NCBI RefSeq assembly: GCF_020523925.1
Contig: NZ_JAJAPW010000003.1
Coordinates: forward strand, 496,001-560,000
Direction: 5' to 3'
From: Neotamlana laminarinivorans
GTDB taxonomy: Bacteria > Bacteroidota > Bacteroidia > Flavobacteriales > Flavobacteriaceae
Length of the DNA stretch: 64,000 bases
In this document: piece after piece, positions 17,959 to 26,584 of the stretch
Position numbering within the stretch: the first letter of the stretch is position 1
Layout: each line of letters starts with the position of its first letter
The notes under the pieces: generated by a model
Told to the model about the DNA's origin: nothing
Database searches by the model: none
The model's input: only the letters and a program-made list of their open reading frames with translations
Translations under genes and position numbers: made by a program

Positions 17959-19377
17959 TTAAATGGTTGTTTTTAGCCCAAGTTTTTCGCCTTTTTTCAA
18001 CATTAAATTATAGGCAGCATCGTGTTCGTTGGGTATGTCGCCTTCAAGAATGGCTTCTTTAATAGCTTCTTTTATAACACCTATTTCTCTGCAAGGTTTT
18101 AAATTAAAAGTTTCCATAATTTCTTCGCCAGAAATGGGTGGCTGAAAATTGCGAATCTGATCGCGTGCTTCAACCTCAATAATTTTTTCACGAACTATTT
18201 TAAAGTTGTTATGGTACTTTTTAAATTTTTTAGGGTTTTTGGTGGTAATGTCGGCTTCACAAAGTGTCATTAAATCATCTACATAATCGCCAGCATCAAA
18301 AACTAAGCGGCGTACTGCAGAATCGGTTACTTCGTCGTTAGCCAAAACAATTGGGCGCGAACTCATAAACACCATTTTCTGCACAAACTTCATTTTATCA
18401 TTTAATGGCATTTTTAAACGTTTAAATAAATGAAATACCATTTTTGAGCCCTCAAATTCATGACCATGAAAGGTCCAGCCTACTTTTTTGCTAAACCGTT
18501 TTGTGGGGGCTTTACCAATATCGTGTAACAATGCTGCCCATCGTAACCATAAATTATTGGTGTGTTTGGATATATTATCTACAACTTCTAGGGTGTGATA
18601 AAAGTTGTCTTTATGGCGTTGGCCTTCAACTTCATCAATACCTTTTAAAGCGGTTAATTCTGGTAGAATATGTTGTAAAAGCTCTGTTTTTTCTAGAAGT
18701 AAAAAGCCAATAGAAGGCGTTTCGCTTTCTAGAATTTTATTCAGTTCGGTAACAATACGCTCGTTGGTTATAATATCAATGCGTTTATTGTTTCGCGAGA
18801 TGGCTTCTAACGATTTTACTTCAATTTTAAACTTTAATTGAGTGGCAAATCGAATGGCACGCATCATGCGTAATGGGTCGTCGCTATAAGTAATATCTGG
18901 ATCGAGAGGCGTTCGGATTATGTTTTTATTTAAATCTGAAATACCATCAAAAGGATCGAGTAAATCGCCAAAATTAGCTTTATTTAAACTTAAAGCTAGA
19001 GCATTTATTGTAAAATCACGACGGTTTTGGTCGTCTTGAAGTGTGCCGTTTTCAACTGATGGATTTCGGCTGTTTTCGGTGTACGATTCTTTTCTCGCTC
19101 CAACGAATTCTATTTCAATATCATCATAACGCAACATTGCGGTTCCATAAGTTTTAAAAACTTGTACTTTGGGTTGGCTAGGTAAAAGTTTAGCAACGTG
19201 TTTAGCTAGAGCTATACCGCTACCAATAGCAACAATATCGATGTCTTTGGCATGGCCTCGTTGTAAAATATAATCGCGTACAAAACCTCCAATAACATAA
19301 GCATCTAGCTTAAGATCTTGTGCAGATTGCGAAATAACTTTAAAAATATTATGTTGAAGTGCTTCTTTGTAATTCAT
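17959..19377 (-). CDS. cca: CCA tRNA nucleotidyltransferase / poly(A) polymerase family protein with HD domain
   Basis: A 472-residue enzyme of the class II nucleotidyltransferase superfamily. The catalytic head shows GGFVRDYIL at 30-38 and DIDIVAIG at 45-52, which carries the two metal-binding aspartates. The nucleotide-binding RRDFTINALAL and the DPLRMMRAIRFATQL neck follow. A HD domain (LRWAALLHDIGKAPTKRF) comes after the neck, giving the length usual in Bacteroidota CCA-adding enzymes. It should add or repair the 3' CCA of tRNAs in the cytoplasm. CCA addition and polyadenylation cannot be told apart by motif alone. It is followed two bases later by a GNAT gene and lies 39 bases after the TsaC gene, another tRNA-related enzyme. 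Confidence 0.9.
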   Translation of the reverse strand: MNYKEALQHNIFKVISQSAQDLKLDAYVIGGFVRDYILQRGHAKDIDIVAIGSGIALAKHVAKLLPSQPKVQVFKTYGTAMLRYDDIEIEFVGARKESYTENSRNPSVENGTLQDDQNRRDFTINALALSLNKANFGDLLDPFDGISDLNKNIIRTPLDPDITYSDDPLRMMRAIRFATQLKFKIEVKSLEAISRNNKRIDIITNERIVTELNKILESETPSIGFLLLEKTELLQHILPELTALKGIDEVEGQRHKDNFYHTLEVVDNISKHTNNLWLRWAALLHDIGKAPTKRFSKKVGWTFHGHEFEGSKMVFHLFKRLKMPLNDKMKFVQKMVFMSSRPIVLANDEVTDSAVRRLVFDAGDYVDDLMTLCEADITTKNPKKFKKYHNNFKIVREKIIEVEARDQIRNFQPPISGEEIMETFNLKPCREIGVIKEAIKEAILEGDIPNEHDAAYNLMLKKGEKLGLKTTI

Positions 19378-19416
19378 GTTATTTTGGCCACGAATTATCG
19401 AGTGGTTATGTGGCTA

Positions 19417-19977
19417 CTATTCCCGTATAATTTTAAACACACCGTTATTACTTATTTTAATAATAGACGATGGTTTGTTGCAAATTTTTTCTTTTTGCAA
19501 ATTTACAACATAATCTACGCCATTTAAAATATCGGCACTTATTTCTTTAAAGGATTTAGGCGTAGGTGCACCGCTAATATTTGCGGAAGTAGAAACTAAA
19601 GCGCCATTAAGTTTGCGTGTTAGCCAAAAGCAAAAATCGTCGTCTGGAATCCTAATGGCAATACTACCATCTTCAGCAATTAAATTGGGTGCTAAATTTT
19701 TGGCTTGGTCGTAAATAATGGTGGTGGGTTTTTCGGCAACATCAATAATATCTTGAGCTGCTTTAGGGATTTGTGCCACGTGGTTTTTTAACATTCTATC
19801 GTCGGCAACTAAGCAAATTAAAGCTTTACTGTCTTCGCGTTGCTTTAAATCGTATATTTTTTTTACGGCCTCTGGGTTTGTGGCATCGCAACCAATGCCC
19901 CAAACAGTATCGGTGGGGTAGAGTATAATGCCACCAGATTTAAGGGTTTTAAGAGCGTTGTTAATTTCGGTTTGCAT
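19417..19977 (-). CDS. tsaC: L-threonylcarbamoyladenylate synthase (Sua5/YrdC/YciO family)
   Basis: A 186-residue single-domain enzyme that makes threonylcarbamoyl-AMP from threonine, bicarbonate and ATP for the t6A37 modification of ANN-decoding tRNAs. Signature PTDTVWGIGCDATN starts at residue 21, the nucleotide-binding YDLKQREDSKAL at 42-53, and STSANISGAPTPKSF near residue 130. It lacks the extra C-terminal Sua5 domain, so it is the short YrdC/TsaC form. It lies directly upstream of the CCA enzyme gene, so two tRNA-maturation genes are neighbours on one strand. Confidence 0.92.
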   Translation of the reverse strand: MQTEINNALKTLKSGGIILYPTDTVWGIGCDATNPEAVKKIYDLKQREDSKALICLVADDRMLKNHVAQIPKAAQDIIDVAEKPTTIIYDQAKNLAPNLIAEDGSIAIRIPDDDFCFWLTRKLNGALVSTSANISGAPTPKSFKEISADILNGVDYVVNLQKEKICNKPSSIIKISNNGVFKIIRE

Positions 19978-20139
19978 GAAATGTTTTAGTTTTTATAGGT
20001 CTAATTTTATTGTTTTCGTTATTTTGCGAATCTAAAGCATTATTATTCGTAATTACGTTGGCTAAAATACTAGTTTTGTTTCATTATATTTTAAGGTGTA
20101 ATTAATTTTACTGTTGCTTTTTCAATTCAAATAAAGGTT

Positions 20140-21291
20140 ATGCCTAAAAAAGAAAAAATTACAATGCGTTTAATACAGTTTACTGCCGGCACATCTTGGA
20201 GAGGACACGAACAGAAAATTATTTATTTATACGAAGCTTTTAAAGATTATGGCTTAGTTGAAGATCAATGGATTATTTGTCCGCATGATTCTGAGATAAG
20301 TAAAGTTGCCGAGAGTAAAGGAATGCAAGTCATAACATTTGATTTAAAATCGGAGTACGATTTAAAATTTTCAAAAAAATTAAAAGCTATATGCAATGAA
20401 AAAAACGCAAATATGCTTTTTATTCATAGTAGTAAGGCGCATACCTTAGTAGTAATCTCATCCTTGTTATTTGGGTTAAAAGTACCTTTAGTGCTTTGTC
20501 GTACCTTAACGAAGCGTGTTGATACAAACTTCTTTAGAAAATGGAAATACAACTACAAAGGCATAAAAAAGATATTATGTATTACACAGCCTGTTGTAGA
20601 TGTTTTAAAGTTTGCAGTAAAAGATACGTCAAAGCTTCGTATTGTTGGTATTTTAACAGATATTAAAAAGTTTACAAAAACTAAAAAAACAGGAATTTTA
20701 CACAAAGAATTTAATATTCCGGATGATTATAAAATAATTGGTAATATTGCCGACTTTAGTGATTTTAAGGATCATTTTACTTGGGTTAATACAGTAAAAG
20801 AACTAGTATCTAGAAATAATATTAAAGCCAAATATATTCTTGTTGGCAAGGGGGCCTTAGAAGCTCAAGTGCGAGCTCAAGTAAAAGCATTAAATCTTGA
20901 GGAGCATATTATATTTACTGGATTTAGAACAGATATTCCAGAGATTTTGCCAGAATTTGATTTATTTTTATTCACCTCTAAAGATGAACCAGCAGGAGGA
21001 GTGATTTTAGAGTCATATGCTTGTAGAATCCCAGTTGTAGCTGCTAACGCAGGAGGAGTTCCAGAGTTGGTAATAGATAAAGAAACAGCGTTGTTAGCAA
21101 AAGTGGAAAATCCTATTGATTTTGCTGATAAAGTAGAACTTTTACTGCAAGATGAAGAGCTTCAAGAAAAGTTTAAAACTAATGGTTACGAGTTTTTAAA
21201 AAATAACTTTACTAAAGAGGTGATTGCAAATAAAATGTTTGAAGAATTAAATGAAGTTTTAATAGCTGAAAACCATAGAGAAGTCAGTTAA
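20140..21291 (+). CDS. Glycosyltransferase family 4, lipopolysaccharide-type
   Basis: A 383-residue GT-B glycosyltransferase. The first Rossmann domain opens with LIQFTAGTSWRGHEQKIIYL. The C-terminal nucleotide-sugar domain shows YILVGKGALE, IIFTGFRTDIPEILPEFDLF and the family GT4 motif EPAGGVILESYACRIPVVAA with the catalytic E-x7-E arrangement. A second in-frame ATG at 20164 gives MRLIQF, closer to the first beta-strand, and may be the true start. It is first in a short operon with the sugar kinase that overlaps its stop by one base. Together with the next genes it probably builds the lipopolysaccharide core. Confidence 0.85.
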   Translation: MPKKEKITMRLIQFTAGTSWRGHEQKIIYLYEAFKDYGLVEDQWIICPHDSEISKVAESKGMQVITFDLKSEYDLKFSKKLKAICNEKNANMLFIHSSKAHTLVVISSLLFGLKVPLVLCRTLTKRVDTNFFRKWKYNYKGIKKILCITQPVVDVLKFAVKDTSKLRIVGILTDIKKFTKTKKTGILHKEFNIPDDYKIIGNIADFSDFKDHFTWVNTVKELVSRNNIKAKYILVGKGALEAQVRAQVKALNLEEHIIFTGFRTDIPEILPEFDLFLFTSKDEPAGGVILESYACRIPVVAANAGGVPELVIDKETALLAKVENPIDFADKVELLLQDEELQEKFKTNGYEFLKNNFTKEVIANKMFEELNEVLIAENHREVS

Positions 21292-22064
21292 TGAAGAATA
21301 TACGAATAGATAGCAATTATAAAATAAATGAAGCTGCGCTAAACGAATTTGTAGAGAAGTTTGATGCGCGCGGAGAAAAATTCACGAATCAAAATCGAAA
21401 TAAACTTAAAATTTTCGATTTAAATGATTTTAAAGTAGTTATAAAATCATTTAAAATACCAAATTTAGTTAATCAGCTGGCATATAGTTTTTTTAGGAAA
21501 AGTAAAGCCAGACGCTCTTTTGAGTACGCTAAAAAATTATTAGCTCTAGGAATTAAAACGCCAGAACCTATTGGTTATTTTGAATATAAACAATTCGGAT
21601 TGTTTAAAAAAAGTTATTATTTAAGTAAGCATTTTAATTATGATTTTACCATAAGAGCTTTAGTTGATGATGATAATTACCCAAATTACGATCAGATTTT
21701 AAGAGCCTTCACGCGGTTTACATTTAAGTTACACGAAAACAAAATTAATTTTCTAGATCATTCACCAGGAAATACATTAATAAAGAAAACCGAAACTGGT
21801 TACGACTTTTATTTGGTAGATTTAAACCGAATGAATTTTGAAGAAATGGATTTTGATGCAAGAATGAATAATTTTGCACGTTTATCGCCGCGCGGAAAAA
21901 TGCTTTCAGTAATGTCAAGCGAATATGCCACACTTTTAGATGATAAAACAGAAGCTCAAGTTAAAGAGCGTATGTTGTATTTTTCAAAACAATTTTCACA
22001 TAAATTTAAGGCCAGAGAGCGTTTTAAGAAAAAGTACTTTTTCTGGAGAAAAAAAAGAAAATAG
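21291..22064 (+). CDS. Kdo/WaaP-type lipopolysaccharide kinase
   Basis: A 257-residue kinase-fold protein of the lipopolysaccharide Kdo/WaaP group. K52 in VVIKSFK is the beta3 lysine. LDHSPGNTLI (155-164) is the catalytic loop with Asp156 and Asn161, and VDLNRMNF (176-183) holds the metal-binding Asp177 in place of DFG. The family phosphorylates inner-core sugars (Kdo or heptose) of lipid A-core at the inner membrane. Its ATG overlaps the TAA of the preceding glycosyltransferase (TAATG), so the two are translationally coupled. The C-terminus is very basic (KKKYFFWRKKRK), which suits a peripheral membrane enzyme. Confidence 0.85.
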   Translation: MKNIRIDSNYKINEAALNEFVEKFDARGEKFTNQNRNKLKIFDLNDFKVVIKSFKIPNLVNQLAYSFFRKSKARRSFEYAKKLLALGIKTPEPIGYFEYKQFGLFKKSYYLSKHFNYDFTIRALVDDDNYPNYDQILRAFTRFTFKLHENKINFLDHSPGNTLIKKTETGYDFYLVDLNRMNFEEMDFDARMNNFARLSPRGKMLSVMSSEYATLLDDKTEAQVKERMLYFSKQFSHKFKARERFKKKYFFWRKKRK

Positions 22065-22067
22065 CAC

Positions 22068-22913
22068 TTACTTTTCTTTATACAATCCCAATTTACGTTT
22101 TAGAATTTTATTGTAGTATTTAAAATACGAATCTAAATAGTTTCTAAAACTGGTAATAAACCATTTGTTTTGCGGAACATTTTTAGCTAATATAAATTCT
22201 TGTTTTTGTTTAGATAGCTTAAAGTGAGTTAAAAAGTAATTGATATCAACTTTACTAAAACCTGTAAACTCGTTAATCATATTTTCTTCATGAATTATAG
22301 AAGACCAAATACGGCAATCGCTAATGGTTTTTAGCTTGGTTTCATATTTCCAGTGCATGTGTTTTCTGTAATACATGCCTTTTGGATTTTCGTTTTTCTC
22401 TATTAACGATATAAACGGATTAAATTTTTGAAGTTTGTATCCAACTCTAACCTTTGGTGTGATTTGTAAAGTGTAGCCATCAATAAAATCTAATGCTAAA
22501 TAATCCTGTTTATTAAACTGCTTTTGTACTTCGTTTACAAAATGAATACTTAAACAGTCGTCATTATCTAAACCACTTGTTATAACGTACTCTTTAGGGC
22601 TGGCAGCTAATTTACTTTGTAAATCTGGTAAAAACTGCGTCATACCATCAACAAAAACAGGTTTAAATTGAGCAGACGCGTTTTCTAAATCTTTTATTTT
22701 TTCTTTATATGTTTCAGGTGTATTAACATCAAAATATACTAGCCAAGTAAAATTTTTATTAGTTTGTGCCGCAACACTCGAAAAGCAAAAGTTTGTAAAT
22801 AACTCAAACCTGTTTTTTAACCAAAGATCAGTTAAAACCACTTGCTGACGCTTGTTATGAGTCCAGTCTTCTCGTCTTAAATTAAATCGGGTCACTATAT
22901 AATGATCAAACAT
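22068..22913 (-). CDS. Putative rhamnosyltransferase-like glycosyltransferase
   Basis: A 281-residue enzyme fitting the putative rhamnosyl transferase family (pfam11316): FDHYIVTRFNLRREDW at the start, LFTNFCFSSVAAQTNKNFTW, and ITSGLDNDDCLSIHFVNEV with a D-N-D-D metal-site motif in the place of DxD. The rest is basic and aromatic, ending YFKYYNKILKRKLGLYKEK. It runs convergently with the Kdo kinase operon (three bases between the stops) and follows a GT2 gene by ten bases on the same strand. A role in lipopolysaccharide core or O-chain assembly is inferred from the neighbours. The donor sugar is not determined. Confidence 0.78.
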   Translation of the reverse strand: MFDHYIVTRFNLRREDWTHNKRQQVVLTDLWLKNRFELFTNFCFSSVAAQTNKNFTWLVYFDVNTPETYKEKIKDLENASAQFKPVFVDGMTQFLPDLQSKLAASPKEYVITSGLDNDDCLSIHFVNEVQKQFNKQDYLALDFIDGYTLQITPKVRVGYKLQKFNPFISLIEKNENPKGMYYRKHMHWKYETKLKTISDCRIWSSIIHEENMINEFTGFSKVDINYFLTHFKLSKQKQEFILAKNVPQNKWFITSFRNYLDSYFKYYNKILKRKLGLYKEK

Positions 22914-22923
22914 ATTGTTGTTT

Positions 22924-23685
22924 TTAACTATTCTTCTTAATTAATTCACGCAATTTTATATACTTTAAAAATCGAATATTAGCGGTTTGTACAGATATTA
23001 TAAATCCGTTTAAGCCATCTAAAAAACCAAGTTTTACAATATACGATTGTATAAAAGCCCAAGTAGGATTTAAAATGATTTTATAAATAGGTGCTTTCTT
23101 TCCAAGTTTAAAATTTGATTCGGCCGAAATGCTTGAAAACTTCTCTACACGCTGGTTAAATTCGGAATAACTTTGGTAGGTGTGGTGTAAAATATCACCT
23201 TTTAGCAGTGCAGCTTTACTATCTTTATTAAAAAACTTTACCGAGTCGTGGGGGTTTAAACCGCCCCATTGTGCTTTAGTCTTATCAAAAACACGGAGTT
23301 TTTTATCAGGATACCAGGTAGTGTGCTTAATCCATTGTCCGCAAAAATAATTAAAGCGTTTGGCTATGTAACCATCGTGAACCCAATTAGATTTTAAATG
23401 TAGAATGGATTGTTTTAAGGTTTCCGATAAATACTCGTCGGCATCTAAACAAACCACATGGTTGTAGTTAGCCTTACTTAAAGCAAAGTTTTTCTGCTCG
23501 ACATACCCTAAAAAAGCTTGTTCAATAAAAGTGACGTTATATTTTTGGCAAATGGCTTTGGTGTGGTCTGTTGAAAGGGAATCGACTACAACAATTTCAT
23601 CAACAATACCAACTAAAGATTGCAGGCAGGTTTCAATCTTGTCTTCTTCGTTGTAGGTAATAATAACACCAGATAGTTTAAGCAT
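22924..23685 (-). CDS. Glycosyltransferase family 2 (WaaE/KdtX-like)
   Basis: A 253-residue GT-A enzyme. I place the start at the ATG read from 23685, giving MLKLSGVIITYNEEDKI. A longer frame to 23745 would run into the divergent gene and adds residues before the first beta-strand. VVDSLSTDHTKAI is the nucleotide-binding strand, VVCLDADEYLSETL holds the DxD metal site, and GYIAKRFNYFCGQWIKHTTW plus the DKKLRVFDK segment are typical of the WaaE-type lipopolysaccharide core beta-glucosyltransferases. It is divergent from the tandem GT2 pair with a short shared promoter region, and continues into the rhamnosyltransferase-like gene. Confidence 0.87.
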   Translation of the reverse strand: MLKLSGVIITYNEEDKIETCLQSLVGIVDEIVVVDSLSTDHTKAICQKYNVTFIEQAFLGYVEQKNFALSKANYNHVVCLDADEYLSETLKQSILHLKSNWVHDGYIAKRFNYFCGQWIKHTTWYPDKKLRVFDKTKAQWGGLNPHDSVKFFNKDSKAALLKGDILHHTYQSYSEFNQRVEKFSSISAESNFKLGKKAPIYKIILNPTWAFIQSYIVKLGFLDGLNGFIISVQTANIRFLKYIKLRELIKKNS

Positions 23686-23726
23686 TAATGCATATAATTT
23701 TGGGTAAAAATACTTAATTTTACCAT

Positions 23727-24551
23727 ATGAACAAGCCACTAGCATCAGTTATAATTACGACCTATAATAAGCCAGAATTTTTAAAATTAGTGTTGTTAAG
23801 TTACAGCTTACAAACTGTAAAAAATTTTGAACTTATTATTGCCGATGATGGTTCTGGAGTTGAAACAAAACAAGTTGTTGAAGATTTTAAGGAGAATACA
23901 AACTTGGTAATTAATCATGCTTGGCATGAAGATAAAGGCTTCAGAAAAACAGAAATTTTAAATAAAGCTATTCTTAAAACCAATGCAGATTATTTAATTT
24001 TTACAGATGGCGATTGTATTGCTAGAAAAGATTTTGTGGAAACACATCTAAATCTTCAAAAAGAAAATTCGGCACTTTCTGGAGGATATTTTAAATTAAC
24101 TCAAGAAGTTTCAGAAAAAATAACGAATAAAGTAGTTGAAAATCAGGAATGTTTTAATAAAAATTGGTTGTTAAGTCAAGGTCAGCCTAAGTCTTTCAAA
24201 TTAAATAAATTAACTAAGCATAAGTTTAAAGCTAAGTTTTTAAACGCAGTAACGCCCACCAAAGCAACCTTTGATGGCATGAATGTATCTTGTTGGAAAA
24301 AAGATATGTTGGCAGTAAATGGTTTTAACGAGCAAATGCAATACGGAGGGTTAGATCGTGAAGTTGGTGAACGCATGAGGAATAAAGGAGTAACATTTTT
24401 ACAAATTAGATATAGCGCCATTTGTGTACATTTGCACCACAATAGACCTTATAAAAATGAAGAAACTCTTAAATTGAACAAGAAAATAAGGCAAAACAAT
24501 AAAAAGAACAAAACTGTAGTTACCAAATTTGGTATAACAAAATACGAATGA
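23727..24551 (+). CDS. Glycosyltransferase family 2 with GT7-type C-terminal motif (copy 1)
   Basis: A 274-residue GT-A enzyme. ASVIITTYNKPEFL opens the fold, LIIADDGSG follows, and FTDGDCIARKDF holds the D-G-D metal motif. GMNVSCWKKDMLAVNGF and GGLDREVGERMRNKG form the galactosyltransferase GT7-like C-terminal motif. A TAATTTTA box ends four bases before the ATG, so its mRNA leader may be very short. It overlaps the next gene by four bases (ATGA). The next gene encodes a paralogue of exactly the same length, so the pair arose by tandem duplication. Confidence 0.88.
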   Translation: MNKPLASVIITTYNKPEFLKLVLLSYSLQTVKNFELIIADDGSGVETKQVVEDFKENTNLVINHAWHEDKGFRKTEILNKAILKTNADYLIFTDGDCIARKDFVETHLNLQKENSALSGGYFKLTQEVSEKITNKVVENQECFNKNWLLSQGQPKSFKLNKLTKHKFKAKFLNAVTPTKATFDGMNVSCWKKDMLAVNGFNEQMQYGGLDREVGERMRNKGVTFLQIRYSAICVHLHHNRPYKNEETLKLNKKIRQNNKKNKTVVTKFGITKYE

Positions 24552-25372
24552 AGCAACCTGAAATATCTGTAATAATAAGTACTTACAATGCTGAAGCTTG
24601 GTTAGAAAAAGTAATGTGGAGTTATCACAAGCAAAGTTTTAAAAACTTTGAAATGGTAATTGCTGACGATGGTTCAAAACAACCAACCTTTAGTTTAATT
24701 GAAAAAATGCAAAAGCTTGTCGATTATCCTATTATTCACGTTTGGCATGAGGATAACGGATTTCAAAAATCGCAAATATTAAACAAGGCGGTTTTAAAAT
24801 GTAATGCTGACTATATTTTAATGAGTGATGGCGATTGTATGGCGCGAGAAGATTTTGTGCAAGTACATGTAGATAAAAAAGAACCAGGTTATTTTTTGTC
24901 TGGAGGTTATTTTATGCTACCCATGGATATATCCAAAGCCATAACTAAAGACGATATTTTTAATCAAAATCCATTTGACGCTTCTTGGTTAAAGTCGAAA
25001 GGTTTAAAAGCATCTTTTAAAAATAACAAACTAACAGCAAAGGGTTTTAAAGCTAAGTTTTTAAATGCGGTGACGCCAACAACACCAAGTTGGAACGGAC
25101 ATAATGCATCGGGCTGGAAAAAAGATATTTTAGCGATAAATGGCTTTGATGAGCGCATGCAGTACGGTGGGCAAGATCGCGAATTGGGCGAGCGGTTATT
25201 TAATTATGGTATAAAATCGAAGCAAATTAGGTATAGTGCTATTTGTGTACACCTCGATCATCCAAGAGGTTATAAAACCCAAGAATCCATAAACAAAAAT
25301 TTAGCAATTAGGGCCACTACAAAAAACGAAAAACTTGCTTGGACCGATTACGGTATTGTTAAAAAGGATTGA
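24548..25372 (+). CDS. Glycosyltransferase family 2 with GT7-type C-terminal motif (copy 2)
   Basis: A 274-residue paralogue of the preceding protein with the same motif order: ISVIISTYNAEAWL, VIADDGSKQ, MSDGDCMAREDF, GHNASGWKKDILAINGF and GGQDRELGERLFNYG. Its ATG lies inside the end of copy 1 (ATGA). The central acceptor region differs clearly between copies, so they probably add similar sugars to different acceptors of the lipopolysaccharide. After its stop comes a short hairpin and then a convergent GT9 gene. Confidence 0.88.
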   Translation: MKQPEISVIISTYNAEAWLEKVMWSYHKQSFKNFEMVIADDGSKQPTFSLIEKMQKLVDYPIIHVWHEDNGFQKSQILNKAVLKCNADYILMSDGDCMAREDFVQVHVDKKEPGYFLSGGYFMLPMDISKAITKDDIFNQNPFDASWLKSKGLKASFKNNKLTAKGFKAKFLNAVTPTTPSWNGHNASGWKKDILAINGFDERMQYGGQDRELGERLFNYGIKSKQIRYSAICVHLDHPRGYKTQESINKNLAIRATTKNEKLAWTDYGIVKKD

Positions 25373-25413
25373 GATGTTGTATATTTGATAAACCAACAAT
25401 TTATGTAGTGTTT

Positions 25414-25441
25414 GTCAACCTGAACGTGTTTCGGGTTCTTA
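25414..25441. terminator. Hairpin between convergent genes, resembling a dispersed flavobacterial repeat
   Basis: AACCTGAA (25417-25424) pairs with TTCGGGTT (25430-25437) around a five-base loop, with one G-T pair. The element GTCAACCTGAACGTGTTTCG continues into TTCTTATTT. It lies between the stops of the GT2 gene at 25372 and the GT9 gene at 25450, where it could end transcription from both sides. Sequences of this kind (AACCTGAAC...GTTTCAGGTT) occur as intergenic repeats in flavobacteria as far as I know; only one copy is in this window. Confidence 0.45.
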
Positions 25442-25449
25442 TTTAAAAA

Positions 25450-26508
25450 CTAGTTTTCTTCTAAAAAGAGTTTTAATTGGTCTACAATTAAATTAGGTGT
25501 AAAAGCTTTATAGAGGCTTTTATAATTCGCTTTTAAGTATTTTTTCGATGTATTAGTGTAAAGTTCAGGTTTTAGGTCGTTTAAATGTATAGAAACGTGA
25601 GTTTTTCCATCCTCAAACATATTCCAGGCGGCTTTTGTAATCCAAGGAGAAAAAATGGTAAACGTTGGTACATCAATAGCTTTGGCCATGTTTACAGCCC
25701 CACCTTCGTTACCTATTAGGGCGGTACAGTGTTTGGTTATGGCAATAAATTCGCGTAGGCTTTTACCAAAAACATCAAATTTAATGTGTTGCTGTGTTTC
25801 TGGTTTACACGTATTGTAAATGGCTTTGGCGTCTTCTTCTTGATTTGGAATATAATTAAAAAGAATTTGACCTTGGGTTGCAATAACAAGGGCATCAAGG
25901 AGTTCGGCCATGTAATTAAAAGGATAAGTTTTCTTTTGGCTGCTTCCTAAAACACTTATCATATAAATAGGCTTTAACAAATCCAAGCCATGATTCAGTA
26001 AAAATGCTTTGGAATGTTTAAGCTCTTCTGGCGTTAAATAAATTTTAGGAGTTTGGTTTTTAGGCTTATAGTTTAAAATAGGTTTTAAAAGTTGTAATCT
26101 GTTTTCTATGGCTAAACCTGCAGGTGTTTTAGGGGTTGTAGCATCTGCAAAGGTATGGGTATAAATAAAAGCACTGTACCATTTGTACTTTGAGATTCTA
26201 ATATTTGCAGAAGATATGTAACTTATCACATTACTGGAGAATTTGGAGTAAACATCAATAACAATATCGTATTTTTCCTTTTTAATGCGTTGTGCAAACC
26301 TAAATAAGGCTTTTTTACTTTTAGCTTCCTTTTTGGTGTAGTAAATAACATGGTTTATAAACGGATGGTGTTTTATAACCGGAGAGGTGTGCTCGTTTAT
26401 TAAATAGTCTAACTGAGCTTCAGGAAATTCAACGTTCAAGGCTTCAAATAAAATGCTACTGGTAAGCACATCACCAATCATTTTTTGTTGAATAATTAAT
26501 ATTTTCAT
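25450..26508 (-). CDS. Glycosyltransferase family 9 (heptosyltransferase-like)
   Basis: A 352-residue GT-B enzyme of family GT9. It opens with KILIIQQKMIGDVLTSSILFE, the ADP-heptose transferase start pattern with an Asp in the I-G-D-V-L loop. The C-terminal domain shows FGKSLREFIAITKHCTALIGNEGGAVNMAKAI, a G-x-E-G-G variant of the usual sugar-nucleotide-binding site, and TFTIFSPW. It probably adds a heptose-like sugar to the inner core. It is read from its own promoter: a terminator for dapD lies just upstream, and its stop faces the GT2 pair. Confidence 0.9.
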   Translation of the reverse strand: MKILIIQQKMIGDVLTSSILFEALNVEFPEAQLDYLINEHTSPVIKHHPFINHVIYYTKKEAKSKKALFRFAQRIKKEKYDIVIDVYSKFSSNVISYISSANIRISKYKWYSAFIYTHTFADATTPKTPAGLAIENRLQLLKPILNYKPKNQTPKIYLTPEELKHSKAFLLNHGLDLLKPIYMISVLGSSQKKTYPFNYMAELLDALVIATQGQILFNYIPNQEEDAKAIYNTCKPETQQHIKFDVFGKSLREFIAITKHCTALIGNEGGAVNMAKAIDVPTFTIFSPWITKAAWNMFEDGKTHVSIHLNDLKPELYTNTSKKYLKANYKSLYKAFTPNLIVDQLKLFLEEN

Positions 26509-26528
26509 CTAAAAGTAAGTATAAAAAA

Positions 26529-26568
26529 ACTCCCAAATTCCGAATTGATAATTTAAGAATTTGGGAGT
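26529..26568 (-). terminator. Rho-independent terminator after dapD
   Basis: ACTCCCAAATTC (26529-26540) and GAATTTGGGAGT (26557-26568) form a perfect 12-bp stem with a 16-base loop. Read on the minus strand the stem is followed by a run of seven T, directly after the stop of dapD (26585). It separates dapD from the GT9 gene that starts at 26508. Confidence 0.85.
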
Positions 26569-26584
26569 GAATATAGTGTTTGTT

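Noticed and set aside
23686-23745. N-terminal extension of the minus-strand GT2 gene
   Set aside because: It would overlap the divergent GT2 gene and precedes the usual start of the GT-A fold; the ATG read from 23685 fits better.
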